Part shown: piece after piece, positions 7,479 through 17,205 of the stretch | Layout of the letters: the number at the start of each line of letters is the position of its first letter | How positions within the stretch are numbered: position 1 is the first letter of the stretch | Source: Bradyrhizobium murdochi | Lineage (GTDB): Bacteria > Pseudomonadota > Alphaproteobacteria > Rhizobiales > Xanthobacteraceae | Direction of reading: 5' to 3' | NCBI RefSeq assembly: GCF_000472965.1 | Contig: NZ_AXAU01000002.1 | Coordinates: 540,751-604,750 of the forward strand | DNA length: 64,000 nucleotides | Translations under genes and position numbers: made by a program | Notes under the pieces: model-generated | Told to the model about the DNA's origin: nothing | The model's input: the letters and a program-made list of their open reading frames with translations, nothing else | Database searches by the model: none

Positions 7479-9503
7479 TCAGCTCGCTTCCGGGAGCCAC
7501 ACCCGGAATGTACTCCCGGAGCCGATCCGGCTTTCCGCCGTGATCTGGCCACGCTGGCGCTTCACCAGCGTCTGACTGATGGAAAGGCCAAGGCCGGTCC
7601 CCTCCCTGCGTTTCGTGGTGAAGAAAGGATCGAAGACCTTGTCCAGGACGTCAGCGCTCATGCCGATGCCGGTGTCGGCCACGTCAATTGAAATGCCCGG
7701 GTTGCCGTCGCGATCGGCGTCGAACGAGCGCAGCGTCAAGGTGCCGCCGTCCGGCATGGCGTGGATCGCGTTGACGATGAGGTTGATCACGACCTGCTGC
7801 AGCTCGGTGCGGTTCATCAGGACCAGGCGGCTCGCCCGATCTTCCCGCTCAACCCTGATTTCGGTCTTGTTCAGGAGATGCTGCACCAACGGCAGGCAGT
7901 CCGCCACGACACTTCCGGGTGCATGACGCTCGACATAGCCGGCATACTCTTCCGGCCGCGCAAACTGCAAGAGCTCGGTTACGATCTGGCTGATGCGATG
8001 GATCTGTTCATCGACAAGCCGAAACTCGACCTTGGCTTTCTCGGTGTCAGCGCCGATCACGCTGCGGATGACATCGAGATTGCCCTGCATCACCGCGATC
8101 GGGTTGTTGATCTCATGCGCAACGCCCGCGGTGATCTCGCCGATGGCAGCGAGCTTCTCGGACATGATGAGCTGCTTGGTGGTCGCCTCCAGCTTCAGAT
8201 TGGCGAGTTCGAGATCGCGGGTTCGTTCGCGCACCCGCGCGTTCAACTCCTCGTTCCACTCGCGCAACTGACGATCCCGCTCCTGAATCTGGTCCAGCAA
8301 GGTATCGAGGTGAACCGCCACCCGGCCGATCTCGTCACCCGACGCCGGCAATTTGGTGCGGGCCGAGAGGTTGCCGCTCTCGACTTCACCGATCGTCGCC
8401 GTGACGCGCTCGAGCGGCATGAAGATCGATTGCGCCCAGCGCAGGAAGATCGGCACGCTTGCCGCCGTGATCGCGATGAACGCGAGCGCAATGATCAGAA
8501 TCGTCTCAATCTTTGCGTCGTTGAACGGCTTCTGCAGAAATCCGACATAAAGCATGCCGACGCGCTTGCCGTAGGTGTCGACGAGCGGCTCGTAGGCCGA
8601 GATGTACCAGTCGTTGACGACGAAGGCGCTGTCCAGCCAGGTGCGCCCCTCCCCCATCACCGCAGAGCGCACCGCTGCCGACACCCGCGTTCCCAACGCA
8701 CGCCGTCCCTCGAACAGGCGCACATTGGTTGAGATACGCACGTCGTCGAGAAACAGCGTCGCCGTTCCCTGGCTGCCCTCGGGCAGGCTTGCCGCCCGAT
8801 AGACGAGATCGTTGATCGTGTCGATGAATTCCAGATTTTGGTTCAGCAGAATCCCGCCGACGAGCGCGGCTGGCCCTCCTCCGGGGGCCGTGGCGCGGCT
8901 GGCCGCATGCACCACCATGCCATGGGTTTCCGTGCTGCGATCGGTCGGCACCGCGTTTGGCGTCGGCACCAGGTCGAGACGCGCGCGTTGGGCAAGCGCC
9001 GGCGAAATCGCCGCAAGTTCGTCGTTGGTGAAGATATCGATGCCGGTCGATGGGGATGCGCCTGACAATGCCGACGTGATGATCGGCCAATCGGCCCTCG
9101 GCGCTCCCTCAAGCGCGGGTGACGAGGCGATGATTTTTCCACCGGCATCCATCAAATAGAGGAAGTCCAGACCCATCTCCTTGCGGGACTGTTCAAGCAA
9201 AGTCTCCACCGCGGAGATCGTTTCCCGCTCTTCGACCTCCCGGAAGCGGAACGAAAGGCTCAGGCCGCGGATCTGAACGCCGGTCTTTTCCAGAATGCGG
9301 GCCAGGTATTGGTGGGCGATGGTGAGATCGCCGTTCACCTTGGAGATCAGCGTAGCGTCGAACCGCGCATTCCAGCGATAGATGGCAACCCCAAGCAGAA
9401 GCGGCAGAATGACCAGCATCGGCAGCAGCGCAATCGCGAGCAGCCGGAAGCGGACGGATGCTCCGCGCACCGGCTCCTCGATGCAGCCTGCCCGGTCAGC
9501 CAT
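7479..9503 (-). CDS. Membrane sensor histidine kinase of the oxalate/formate two-component system
   Basis: This 674-residue sensor starts with a cytoplasmic tail, a membrane helix (about 20-42), a large extracytoplasmic sensing domain (about 43-340, Cache-like by position and size), a second membrane helix (TILIIALAFIAITAASVPIFL) and a HAMP linker. HisKA follows with the phospho-acceptor in GVAHEINNP, then HATPase motifs VINLIVNAIHAM (N box), DTGIGM (G1), FDPFFTTK (F box) and GTGLGLS (G2). The architecture resembles DctB-type kinases. It overlaps the upstream response-regulator gene by 8 bases. Its ligand is unknown; oxalate or formate is inferred from the neighbouring transporter and enzyme. 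Confidence 0.88.
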   Translation of the reverse strand: MADRAGCIEEPVRGASVRFRLLAIALLPMLVILPLLLGVAIYRWNARFDATLISKVNGDLTIAHQYLARILEKTGVQIRGLSLSFRFREVEERETISAVETLLEQSRKEMGLDFLYLMDAGGKIIASSPALEGAPRADWPIITSALSGASPSTGIDIFTNDELAAISPALAQRARLDLVPTPNAVPTDRSTETHGMVVHAASRATAPGGGPAALVGGILLNQNLEFIDTINDLVYRAASLPEGSQGTATLFLDDVRISTNVRLFEGRRALGTRVSAAVRSAVMGEGRTWLDSAFVVNDWYISAYEPLVDTYGKRVGMLYVGFLQKPFNDAKIETILIIALAFIAITAASVPIFLRWAQSIFMPLERVTATIGEVESGNLSARTKLPASGDEIGRVAVHLDTLLDQIQERDRQLREWNEELNARVRERTRDLELANLKLEATTKQLIMSEKLAAIGEITAGVAHEINNPIAVMQGNLDVIRSVIGADTEKAKVEFRLVDEQIHRISQIVTELLQFARPEEYAGYVERHAPGSVVADCLPLVQHLLNKTEIRVEREDRASRLVLMNRTELQQVVINLIVNAIHAMPDGGTLTLRSFDADRDGNPGISIDVADTGIGMSADVLDKVFDPFFTTKRREGTGLGLSISQTLVKRQRGQITAESRIGSGSTFRVWLPEAS

Positions 9504-10929
9504 TCCATAACGCGAGTTTGCGATCGATGGTCTTGCGCGAGATGCCGAGCCGCCGCGCCGCTTCCTCGCGGTTGCCGCCGGTTTCCTTCAGCACGGAAAG
9601 AATGTGCCGGCGCTCCAGGTCCGCGAGGCTGTCGGCGGTGGCGACCTGCCCGTCGTTCCGTGGGCCCGCGAAATCGTCCGGAAACGCGCCGAGGATCAAG
9701 GTGCGCTCGATCAAATTGCGCAGCTCGCGCACATTGCCGGGCCAGTCGTAACTCGCAAGCGCAGCCCGCACTGCGCTATCGATCGGAACCGGCGGCATGC
9801 CGAGCTGGATCGAGAGCTTGTTCATGAAGATGGTGGCGAGCTCCTGCACGTCGTCGCCGCGATCCTTCAATAGCGGCAGATGAATCTGCATGACGTTCAG
9901 GCGGTAATAGAGATCGGCGCGAAAGCGTCCCTTCTCCACTTGCTTTTGGAGATCGGCATTGGTCGCAAAGATGAAGCGAAGATCGACCGGCACTTCACGC
10001 TCGGAGCCAACGGGGCGGACGCGGCGGTCCTCCAGAACACGCAGCAGCTTGCTCTGCATCGGCAACGGCAGTTCGCCGATCTCATCGAGGAACAGCGTGC
10101 CGCCATGCGCATAAAGGAACAGGCCCTCGCGGCCGCTATCCGCACCAGTGAAGGCACCCTTGATGTGACCGAACAGCTCGGCCTCGATCATATCGGGCGG
10201 AATGGCGGCGCAGTTCACCGGCACAAAAGGCTTGTCGGCACGATCGGAGAGCGAGTGAATCGAGCGCGCCGCGACTTCCTTGCCGGTGCCGGATTCGCCG
10301 GTGAGCAGGATCGAGGTCGGCAGGCGCGCGACGCGGGCAATGGTTTCGCGCACGCTGCGGGCCGCCGGCGACTCCCCGATCAGATTGTCGCGCAGGAAGG
10401 TGCGATCGGATGAAGCGCGCAGCGCATAACGCAAAACGTAGTTCTCGCGCTGCAGCCGAACCCGGTCGAGGCAGCGTGCAACCGCATTGAGGATCTGGTT
10501 AGAGCGGAACGGCTTCAGCACGAAGTCGACTGCGCCAGCGCGCAGCGCCTGGATCGCTGTGTCGAGATCAGCATAGGCTGTAATCAGGATGGCATCGGCG
10601 AAGAAGCCGACGGCCCGCTGCTCCGCCAGCCAGTCGACGCCGTTCTTGCCCGGCATGATGTTGTCGAGAATGACGACGTCGAACCGGCTCTTGTCGAGCT
10701 TGCGCGAGGCTTCGTCGGTGTCGGCGGCCTCTTCCACGTGCTTGCAATGCGGCCCCAGCGTGCGCACGAGAAAATTGCGCATGCCCGGCTCGTCATCGAC
10801 GATCAGGATCGAGGCCTGCGCCAGCGCGCTGAACTCGGGACCGCCGGCCGGCTTGCCTGGTTTGGCCGCCGGTTCATTGACCGTTGCAGGGGATATCGCC
10901 GCGCTCGCCTTCGATGTCGGGAAGTTCAT
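9496..10929 (-). CDS. NtrC/DctD-family sigma-54-dependent response regulator
   Basis: This 477-residue activator has a receiver domain (ILIVDDEPGMR, phospho-acceptor Asp in VVILDNIMPG), a sigma-54 interaction AAA+ domain with Walker A GESGTGKE, the sigma-54 contact loop GAFTGA and Walker B GGTLFLDEIG, and a Fis-type HTH (EEAARRLGISRKTIDRKL). The GAFTGA loop is intact, so it should open sigma-54 promoters. Such sites are seen upstream of oxlT and, more weakly, fdsB. The start is uncertain: ATG at 10929 gives a proline/alanine-rich leader before the receiver, and an in-frame TTG lies at 10965. It is transcribed ahead of the kinase. Confidence 0.9.
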   Translation of the reverse strand: MNFPTSKASAAISPATVNEPAAKPGKPAGGPEFSALAQASILIVDDEPGMRNFLVRTLGPHCKHVEEAADTDEASRKLDKSRFDVVILDNIMPGKNGVDWLAEQRAVGFFADAILITAYADLDTAIQALRAGAVDFVLKPFRSNQILNAVARCLDRVRLQRENYVLRYALRASSDRTFLRDNLIGESPAARSVRETIARVARLPTSILLTGESGTGKEVAARSIHSLSDRADKPFVPVNCAAIPPDMIEAELFGHIKGAFTGADSGREGLFLYAHGGTLFLDEIGELPLPMQSKLLRVLEDRRVRPVGSEREVPVDLRFIFATNADLQKQVEKGRFRADLYYRLNVMQIHLPLLKDRGDDVQELATIFMNKLSIQLGMPPVPIDSAVRAALASYDWPGNVRELRNLIERTLILGAFPDDFAGPRNDGQVATADSLADLERRHILSVLKETGGNREEAARRLGISRKTIDRKLALWNG

Positions 10930-11036
10930 GCCGGGATTTGTAGGACCGATTGTCGCACCCGGCAATCGGCGCTGTCGTGAACTCGTCTAATTAACGCGCG
11001 AAGGTTTATCAGCGGGATCGCCCAAGCATTCGGCTT

Positions 11037-11273
11037 TTATATCGTCTCATTTGCTTTTTCTATCAGAAACACGATGCGGCTTGGGCTGCGTTCGGTGATT
11101 TCGACCTTGTCGCCGGTCTCCCGAATAAGGTTCGGAATGTCGATCACCGACAGCGGATCGGTGCAGAGCACTTCCAGCCTGTCGCCGGGCGGCAGCGTCT
11201 TCAGCGCCTTGCGTGTCTTCAACGCTGGCAGCGGGCATTTCAGGCCAGCGAGATCGAGTTTTGTCGTCGTCAT
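11037..11273 (-). CDS. TusA/SirA-like sulfur-carrier protein
   Basis: This 78-residue protein has the TusA fold signature LDLAGLKCPLPALKTRKAL with the active CPxP cysteine, followed by GDRLEVLCTDPLSVIDIPNL. TusA proteins carry persulfide sulfur to acceptors. Formate dehydrogenases of this class need sulfur delivered to their molybdenum centre, through FdhD in the systems studied, so a role in that path is plausible but inferred. It follows moeA. I chose ATG 11273 because the domain begins there; an earlier in-frame ATG at 11315 overlaps the moeA stop (TGATG), and neither has a strong ribosome site. Confidence 0.8.
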   Translation of the reverse strand: MTTTKLDLAGLKCPLPALKTRKALKTLPPGDRLEVLCTDPLSVIDIPNLIRETGDKVEITERSPSRIVFLIEKANETI

Positions 11274-11314
11274 GCGCCGACCATGGCGAAGGGCGCCCGC
11301 ATCGTCAACGGACA

Positions 11315-12571
11315 TCAATTGATCAGGCTTGCATAGGACAGGAACCCGACTGTCTGGCCGGGCGACACCTGCGTGACTTCTTCGCCGAGTTCGACGAGGC
11401 CATCGGTGTCCGCCAGCGACGACAAGAGCCCTGCGCCTTCGCGCGGAAATTTCACCGCTTCGAGCGCGCCATCGGCACCCTTGCGCAAGCTGACGCGGAC
11501 ATATTCACGGCGCGAAATCTTCTTCTTGTAGCTGAAGGCGGCGCGAACCGGCATTGGCCGAAGCGGCTCTGGCCGGGCACCGGATAACGCCAGAATGGTC
11601 GGCCGCACCACGTGAACGAAAGTGACAAAACTCGCCACCGGATTGCCCGGCAATCCGATGAAGGGCGTGCCGCCGATGATGCCCATCGCGACGGGGCGTC
11701 CCGGCTTGATTGCCATCCGCCACAGCACCAGCCTGCCGACACTTTCGACGCTTGCCTTGACGTGGTCCTCCTCGCCGGTCGAAACGCCGCCCGTCGTGAG
11801 GATCAAATCATGACCGCCGGCGACCTCCTGCAGCGCGCGGGCTAGCGAGGCGCGATCATCCCGGATAATACCGAGATCGCTGACCTCGCAGCCGAGTCGC
11901 GACAACATCGCCATTAGCATGAAACGGTTGGAATCGAACAGTTGCACCGCGGCGCGCGCCTCGCCCGGCGAGGCCAGCTCGTTGCCAGTGGAAAACACGG
12001 CGACGCGAATACGCCTTGTGACATCGAGTTGTGTCAGGCCGAAGGCTGCGGCAAGCGCAACGTCCTGCGGCCGCAGCCGCTGGCCGGCCAGCAGCGCCGC
12101 AAAACCTGAAGCGATGTCTTCGCCCGCGGGACGTACATTGGCGCCCGGCTTGAGGCCTGCAGGAAGCACCACCTTGTCGCCCTCGACGCGGACATCTTCC
12201 TGCATGAACACGGTATCTGCGCCTTCGGGCATCGGCGCACCGGTGAAGATGCGCATTGCGTGCCCCGGCTTGAGCGGCGCAGATGCGGAACTACCCGCCT
12301 GAACGCGGCCGATGACCGTAAACGTTTGCTCTTCCTGCTGCGGCAGGTCGCGGCTCGCAACCGCATAGCCGTCGACGGCGGAATTGGTGAAGGGCGGCAG
12401 CGGCAGCGGCGCCAGGATTTCGTGCGCCAGAATGCGGCCATCGGCGCGAGCGAGCGTAACCGTCTCGATATCCACAACCGGAGTCACACGCGTGGCAATG
12501 AGACCGACGGCCTCATCGACCGACATCATCGGGCCGCCGAAGGCAAAGCAATCGTCGGACAATTGCGCCAT
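11315..12571 (-). CDS. moeA: Molybdopterin molybdenumtransferase MoeA, canonical copy
   Basis: This 418-residue enzyme inserts molybdate into adenylylated molybdopterin. Family landmarks are present: PLPPFTNSAVDGYAV near residue 60, the PEGADTVFMQED stretch, STGNEL (about 205), LTTGGVSTGEEDHVK (about 260) and GLPGNPVASFVTF (about 310). It lies in a run with mobB upstream and the tusA-like gene downstream, all on the minus strand. Two further MoeA-family genes occur at 15243-18318; this one keeps the conserved motifs best and is the likely housekeeping enzyme. Confidence 0.92.
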   Translation of the reverse strand: MAQLSDDCFAFGGPMMSVDEAVGLIATRVTPVVDIETVTLARADGRILAHEILAPLPLPPFTNSAVDGYAVASRDLPQQEEQTFTVIGRVQAGSSASAPLKPGHAMRIFTGAPMPEGADTVFMQEDVRVEGDKVVLPAGLKPGANVRPAGEDIASGFAALLAGQRLRPQDVALAAAFGLTQLDVTRRIRVAVFSTGNELASPGEARAAVQLFDSNRFMLMAMLSRLGCEVSDLGIIRDDRASLARALQEVAGGHDLILTTGGVSTGEEDHVKASVESVGRLVLWRMAIKPGRPVAMGIIGGTPFIGLPGNPVASFVTFVHVVRPTILALSGARPEPLRPMPVRAAFSYKKKISRREYVRVSLRKGADGALEAVKFPREGAGLLSSLADTDGLVELGEEVTQVSPGQTVGFLSYASLIN

Positions 12572-12579
12572 GTGCCTGA

Positions 12580-13107
12580 TCAGCCCTCAGCTTCGCATTT
12601 CGCCAGCACGTCTTCGAGCGATATCGCAGACCGCAACATCATGGCCGCCACCGCCTCGATATCGTCGAGATGGGCGGTCGGCAGCGTGGTTTCAACCGCC
12701 GTATCGGTCGCGATTCCGACGATACCGGGATCGTCGGGGAACAGCAGCGGCTTTTCATTCGCGGCGCGATAGACCTCGATCTTGCGGTGCGGCTCGCGCT
12801 TGAAGCCCTCGACCACGACGAGATCGACCGGCGACATCTTGGCCAGCAATTCCGGCAATCGCGGTTCATGCGCCCCGCGCAGCTCGTGCATCAGGGCCCA
12901 GCGCCGCCCCGATGACACCAGAACTTCGGCCGCGCCGGCCTCGCGATGCCGCCAGGAATCCTTGCCGGGTACGTCGACGTCGAAGGCGTGGTGGGCGTGC
13001 TTGATCACGGACACGCGCAGGCCCTGTTTTGCGAACTGCGGGATCGCCCGCGTCAGCAAGGTGGTCTTGCCGGCGCCGCTCCATCCCGCGAGGCCTATCA
13101 CTTTCAT
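12580..13107 (-). CDS. mobB: Molybdopterin-guanine dinucleotide biosynthesis adaptor MobB
   Basis: This 175-residue GTP-binding protein has the P-loop GWSGAGKTTL at the N terminus, IKHAHHAFDVDVPGKDSWRH and VDLVVVEGFK, all typical of MobB. It assists MobA in attaching GMP to molybdopterin for the bis-MGD enzymes. I chose the ATG at 13107 because GGAG lies seven bases upstream and the P-loop then begins about residue 9; the frame is open further to 13143. The gene ends 8 bases before moeA. Confidence 0.92.
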   Translation of the reverse strand: MKVIGLAGWSGAGKTTLLTRAIPQFAKQGLRVSVIKHAHHAFDVDVPGKDSWRHREAGAAEVLVSSGRRWALMHELRGAHEPRLPELLAKMSPVDLVVVEGFKREPHRKIEVYRAANEKPLLFPDDPGIVGIATDTAVETTLPTAHLDDIEAVAAMMLRSAISLEDVLAKCEAEG

Positions 13108-13139
13108 CTCATACTCCGACAGCGGTACTAGTATCCCCG

Positions 13140-13262
13140 CCAAGCCCGGGCAAAAGCGCGAAGCGCGTCTTCACCCTGGAAGTCCCGGGCTTCCACGTCT
13201 TGACGCTATCGCAGCAAGAAAGGCGTGGATGGCCGGGACAAGCCCGGACATGACGGCCAGAC
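13140..13262. repeat. Intergenic palindromic repeat between mobB and fdhD
   Basis: Imperfect inverted arms at 13184-13201 (CCCGGGCTTCCACGTCTT) and 13220-13237 (AAGGCGTGGATGGCCGGG) pair at most positions, followed by ACAAGCCCGGACATGACGG. The block has the look of a dispersed Bradyrhizobium repeat and sits in the divergent promoter region of mobB and fdhD. The sequence alone does not show whether it affects expression. Confidence 0.6.
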
Positions 13263-13325
13263 CGTGACTTGTTAACTCCGGTCCTTATATCAGCCCGGAG
13301 ACAAAGTCATGCTAACCTGCGTCCT

Positions 13326-14216
13326 ATGATGAAGATGGAAAAAGCCCCCGCCCCCCTGATCGTGCCCAACCCTGAGGATCCACGGCTGACCGAGCGCGTC
13401 GCCGGGACCGATCAGACGGGCGCGACGGTCGAAATCCGGGTGCCGGTGGAGCGGCCGCTGACGCTGTACCTGAACGCGCAGGAGATCGTCACCATGATGA
13501 CGATCGGCGACTATCCTGAATATCTGGCGCTCGGCTATCTCCTGAACCAGAACATGCTGAAATATGACGACGTCGTCACCGAGGTCGAGTATCACGACGA
13601 CCTTCAGGTCGTGGTGGTGCGCACCGAGCATCACACCAATTTCGAAGCCAAACTGAAGAAACGCACGCAGACATCCGGCTGCGCACAGGGCACCGCGTTC
13701 GGCGACCTGCTTGAAGCAGTGGAAAGCGTGGCGCTGCCGAAGGCGGAGCTGCGCACCTCGTGGCTCTACCAGATGACGCGCACGATCAACACCATGCCCT
13801 CGCTCTATCTGGAGGCCGGCGCGATCCATGGCTGCGTGCTGTGCAAGGAAGGCGCTCCCGTCTGCTACACCGAGGATGTCGGCCGTCACAACGCGGTCGA
13901 CAAGATCGCCGGCTGGATCTACCGGCACGGCGTCGATCCCGCCGACAAGATCCTTTACACCACGGGCCGGCTCACCTCGGAGATGGTGATCAAGACGGTG
14001 CGGATGGGCATTCCCATCCTGGTTTCGCGCTCGGGCTTCACCGCGTGGGGCGTCGAACTGGCGCGGCAGGTCGGGCTGACGCTGGTTGGCCGCACGCGCG
14101 GCAAGCGCTTCATTGCGCTGTCAGGACAGGAGCGGATCGTGTTCGACCAGGACCTCGACTATGTCGAGGAAGAATCCGCGCGGCACAAGCGCAAGGGCGA
14201 AGAGCGTGACGAGTAA
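13326..14216 (+). CDS. fdhD: Formate dehydrogenase sulfurtransferase FdhD
   Basis: This 296-residue protein is an FdhD/FdsC-type sulfurtransferase that moves sulfur from a cysteine desulfurase to the Mo-bis-MGD cofactor. Landmarks: [18 protein letters not shown] near the N terminus, [20 protein letters not shown] with the CxxC pair that receives sulfur, [29 protein letters not shown] and [16 protein letters not shown]. The ATG at 13326 (or 13329) is the first that fits the family; no clear ribosome site is seen. It overlaps mobA by 11 bases and faces away from mobB. FdsA should depend on it. Confidence 0.92.
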   Translation: MMKMEKAPAPLIVPNPEDPRLTERVAGTDQTGATVEIRVPVERPLTLYLNAQEIVTMMTIGDYPEYLALGYLLNQNMLKYDDVVTEVEYHDDLQVVVVRTEHHTNFEAKLKKRTQTSGCAQGTAFGDLLEAVESVALPKAELRTSWLYQMTRTINTMPSLYLEAGAIHGCVLCKEGAPVCYTEDVGRHNAVDKIAGWIYRHGVDPADKILYTTGRLTSEMVIKTVRMGIPILVSRSGFTAWGVELARQVGLTLVGRTRGKRFIALSGQERIVFDQDLDYVEEESARHKRKGEERDE

Positions 14217-14826
14217 AATTCCAGGCGTTCTGCTCGCCGGCGGATTGGCGCGGCGGATGGGTGGCGGCGACAAGCCGATGCGCACGATCGCCGGCCGCAC
14301 CATCCTCGACCGCGTGATCGCGCGCCTTGCGCCGCAATGCGACGGGCTCATCCTCAATGCCAATGGCGACCCAGCACGCTTCGCAGCGTTCGGCCTTCCC
14401 GTAATTGCCGATAGCGTCGCCGATTTTCCTGGCCCGCTGGCCGGCATTCTGGCCGCACTCGACTGGGCTGCGGTCAACCGGCCCGATGTAAAATTTGTTC
14501 TCAGCGCCGCCGCAGACTGCCCATTCCTGCCGCGCGATCTGGTCTCCAGGCTGTATGACGCGATCGAAGCGGAGAATGCCGAGTTAGCTGTTGCCGCCTC
14601 CGATGGCCAGTCGCATCCGGTGATCGGATTATGGAGCATCGGCTTGCGCGAACAACTTCGCCACGCGCTGGTCGTCGAGGACATCAGAAAGATCGATCGC
14701 TGGACCGCGCGCTACAGGCTCGCCACGGTGACATGGCCGGTCACCCCGCTCGATCCGTTCTTCAATGCCAACACCATGGACGACATCGCGGAAGCAGAAC
14801 GGCTGGCAGCGCTGGATGGCGGTTAG
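14206..14826 (+). CDS. mobA: Molybdenum cofactor guanylyltransferase MobA
   Basis: This 206-residue enzyme joins GMP to Mo-molybdopterin. It has the nucleotidyltransferase motif [17 protein letters not shown] at residues 6-22, a [13 protein letters not shown] segment and AAADCPFLP. The start is a GTG at 14206 inside the end of fdhD, preceded by AAGGGCGAAGAG; the frame is open further upstream, but that part only shadows fdhD. Together with fdhD it supplies a mature bis-MGD cofactor to formate dehydrogenase. Confidence 0.92.
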   Translation: MTSKIPGVLLAGGLARRMGGGDKPMRTIAGRTILDRVIARLAPQCDGLILNANGDPARFAAFGLPVIADSVADFPGPLAGILAALDWAAVNRPDVKFVLSAAADCPFLPRDLVSRLYDAIEAENAELAVAASDGQSHPVIGLWSIGLREQLRHALVVEDIRKIDRWTARYRLATVTWPVTPLDPFFNANTMDDIAEAERLAALDGG

Positions 14827-14830
14827 ATTT

Positions 14831-14949
14831 CGTGCCCCGGACGCAGCGCAGCATGCAATGCTGCGCTGCTGAGCCGGGGCCCTTCCGGGCGAAGAGTGGA
14901 TCCCGGCTCTGCGGAGCAGCGTTACACGCTGCGCCGCGTCCGGGACACG
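14831..14949. repeat. Intergenic palindromic repeat downstream of mobA
   Basis: The element starts CGTGCCCCGGACGC (14831-14844) and ends GCGTCCGGGACACG (14936-14949), which are near-perfect inverted copies. Internal palindromes such as GCAGCATGCAATGCTGC lie between them. It resembles a dispersed Bradyrhizobium repeat and could terminate mobA transcription. Confidence 0.7.
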
Positions 14950-14965
14950 CGCCATCATCGAAAGT

Positions 14966-15190
14966 TCACGCCGCCAGCGGCACGGTCCAGGCGTCGTAGC
15001 CGTACACCCAGTCGGTATCGGTCCTGCCGCTGAGCCAGGTATTCGCACGGGAGGTCGCCTGAATGCGCGCGGTTCGCTCCTTGGCAACGCCTTCCCGCTC
15101 GACGCCCTCGAGGCAACGCGACAGCACGGCGGCGTCCTCGATCGCCATCGCCGCGCCCTGCGCAGCCTCGCCTATAGCGGTCTTGCCATT
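14966..15190 (-). pseudogene. 3' remnant of an FAD-dependent (salicylate hydroxylase-like) monooxygenase
   Basis: The minus-strand frame ends with an about 75-residue stretch (QGAAMAIEDAAVLSRCL, then RANTWLSGRTDTDWVYGYDA) that looks like the C-terminal part of UbiH/salicylate-hydroxylase flavoproteins, where the GAAMAIEDA helix follows the FAD-binding GD motif. The GD motif and everything before it are missing: upstream the frame turns into unrelated residues and then runs into the MoeA-fusion gene. I read it as a decayed gene end. Confidence 0.55.
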
Positions 15191-15242
15191 CCCATCCCTG
15201 CCCGAGCCGCTTCTGTTGACGGCTTCCTCAGCTCCGAAGGCT

Positions 15243-17204
15243 TCAGGCCGGCCGGAAACCCGCCTGCTCAAGCGCCGCGCGCGCCCCGTCCGAGGCCAGC
15301 GCGTCGAGAAAGCCCTGCACGGCCGGTCTCTGCTTGCGCGCCGTCACCAGTGCAAAATCATAATGCTCTTCGGCAAAGGGAATGAAACCCAGGTTTGACG
15401 CATGCGCGACTGGCGCAATGGTCATGCCCCAATCGGCACGGTGCTGCGCGACCGCCGCGGCCACCGCGTTGTGCGAGCGCGGCTGATTCCAGTAGCCATC
15501 GGGTCGCGCACCGCCAAGCAGCCGGTCGACCAGGATGCGCGTGCCGGCGCCCTGGTTGCGATTGACCATGATGCAGGCGGGATCGGCCAGCGCGGCACGC
15601 ACCGCGTCCTCCGCGCTCAATCCCTCGAAGCGCCGATCGCCCTTGCGGAAGACGATGCCCTGCATGCGACGCCATCCCGGCATCAGTTCGAGCCCATCGC
15701 TGAGATACGGCGTGTTGTAGGTCTCGGTCTTCTCGTCGAACAAATGGATCGGCGCAAGATCGCACTCGCCGCGCTTGGCGGCCGAGAGCCCGCCGAGGCT
15801 GCCGACGGCGATCGAGCGCACGGTGAGCCCGGCATGTGCCAGCGGCGCCGTGACGAGATCGAGCCCGGTGCAATGGCTGCCGACGATGACGAGATCGGGC
15901 ACCCGCACGTGCGGCGTGAACAGCGTCACCTCGGCCTCGCTGCCCGCCGGCATCTGGTCCGCCAGCGCATCAATGCGCAGAAAGCCGTCGGCCTGAGCAA
16001 AGGAGGTGATGGCGCCGGAGCCCTTGCCTGTGGGGTACGCGATCAGTCCATCCGCGCCTTCAACCAGCGACACCATGACGAATTCGGCGCGGCCGAGTTC
16101 GGACGCGATCCGCACGGGAACGCGCGCATTGACCTTGGCGTCCGAGCGCGGCGGCAGGCCGGCCATCCGCCGCAGCACCGGCACGATCATGTCGTGGAAG
16201 GTGAACATCGCCGAGGTCGGAAATCCCGGCAGGATGATAACAGGCTTGCCGTCGCATACCGCAAGGCACAGCGGCTTGCCGGGCTTCAGCGCCACGCCAT
16301 GGGCGATGATGCCGGGCTTGCCGAGCCGGCCGATGATGCGGTGGGACACGTCGCCCGCGCCCTTGGACGTGCCGCCTGACAGCACCAGCATGTCGCTGCT
16401 CGCGAGCGCCTCGCGCATCGCGGATTCGAGTTGCGCCTCATCATCGGCGATGGCGCCGAGAAACCTCGCCTCGCCGCCATTCTCCGTGATCGCCGCCGTG
16501 ACGATCGCGCCGTTGGTGTCGTAGATCGCGGCCGGCCGCAGGGAATGGCCGGGCTGCACCAGTTCATCGCCGGTGGAAATGATCGCAACGCGCGGCCGAC
16601 GCGCGACGGCCACCTCCGCGATGCCGCAGGCCGCCAGCATCCCGATCTCGCGCGAGCCAATGACGGTGCCGGCGCGCAGCAGCGCTTCGCCACGGGCGAT
16701 ATCGGAGCCGGCATAGGATACGAATTGCCCGGGCGAAGCGGCGCGGCGGACGTCGATCGCACGATGTCCCGCCGGTTGGGTATGCTCGACCATGACGATG
16801 GCGTCCGCACCGCGCGGCACCGGACCGCCGGTCGCGATCGGCGTGGCTGTTCCCGACAAGACCGGCCGCGTCGGCGCGGTGCCGCACGCGATCACCTCGT
16901 CGTTCAGCATCACACGCACCGGTGAAGCCTCGCCGGCCGAAGCGAGGTCGGCGGAACGCACCGCAAAGCCATCGACATTGGAGCGATCGAACGGCGGCAC
17001 ATCGATCGGCGCCACGACGTCCTCGGCGAGCGCGCAGCCGAGCGCGTCCGCAAGCGAGCGTTGCTCGCTCGCGACCGCACGCGGAAACAGCGCGGCTTCA
17101 AACCGCGCCAGCGCATCCTCACGCGACAGGATGGTCAGGAATTGATCCTGATCGATAGTGTCGCGGCCTTTCGGCGAGGGCGTATTCGTCATTCCCGAAC
17201 CCAT
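15243..17204 (-). CDS. MoeA-like molybdotransferase fused to a periplasmic-binding-like domain
   Basis: This 653-residue protein has two parts. Residues ~20-420 are MoeA-like, with PPFDRSNVDGFAVRS, PRGADAIVMVEHTQ, ISTGDELVQPG, LVLSGGTSKGAGD and LPGFPTSAMFTFHD. Residues ~430-640 form a substrate-binding (COG1910-type) domain: VIVGSHCTGLDLVTAPL, YNTPYLSDGLELMPGWRRM, MVNRNQGAGTRILVDRL and DWGMTIAPVAHA. Similar fusions occur in other bacteria and archaea; the second domain may sense or hold the metal oxyanion or ligand, which is inferred. The start at 17204 has GGGAG just upstream and sits 1 base past the neighbouring gene's stop. The frame reaches 17579, but that extension shadows the next gene. 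Confidence 0.85.
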   Translation of the reverse strand: MGSGMTNTPSPKGRDTIDQDQFLTILSREDALARFEAALFPRAVASEQRSLADALGCALAEDVVAPIDVPPFDRSNVDGFAVRSADLASAGEASPVRVMLNDEVIACGTAPTRPVLSGTATPIATGGPVPRGADAIVMVEHTQPAGHRAIDVRRAASPGQFVSYAGSDIARGEALLRAGTVIGSREIGMLAACGIAEVAVARRPRVAIISTGDELVQPGHSLRPAAIYDTNGAIVTAAITENGGEARFLGAIADDEAQLESAMREALASSDMLVLSGGTSKGAGDVSHRIIGRLGKPGIIAHGVALKPGKPLCLAVCDGKPVIILPGFPTSAMFTFHDMIVPVLRRMAGLPPRSDAKVNARVPVRIASELGRAEFVMVSLVEGADGLIAYPTGKGSGAITSFAQADGFLRIDALADQMPAGSEAEVTLFTPHVRVPDLVIVGSHCTGLDLVTAPLAHAGLTVRSIAVGSLGGLSAAKRGECDLAPIHLFDEKTETYNTPYLSDGLELMPGWRRMQGIVFRKGDRRFEGLSAEDAVRAALADPACIMVNRNQGAGTRILVDRLLGGARPDGYWNQPRSHNAVAAAVAQHRADWGMTIAPVAHASNLGFIPFAEEHYDFALVTARKQRPAVQGFLDALASDGARAALEQAGFRPA

Positions 17205-17205
17205 A

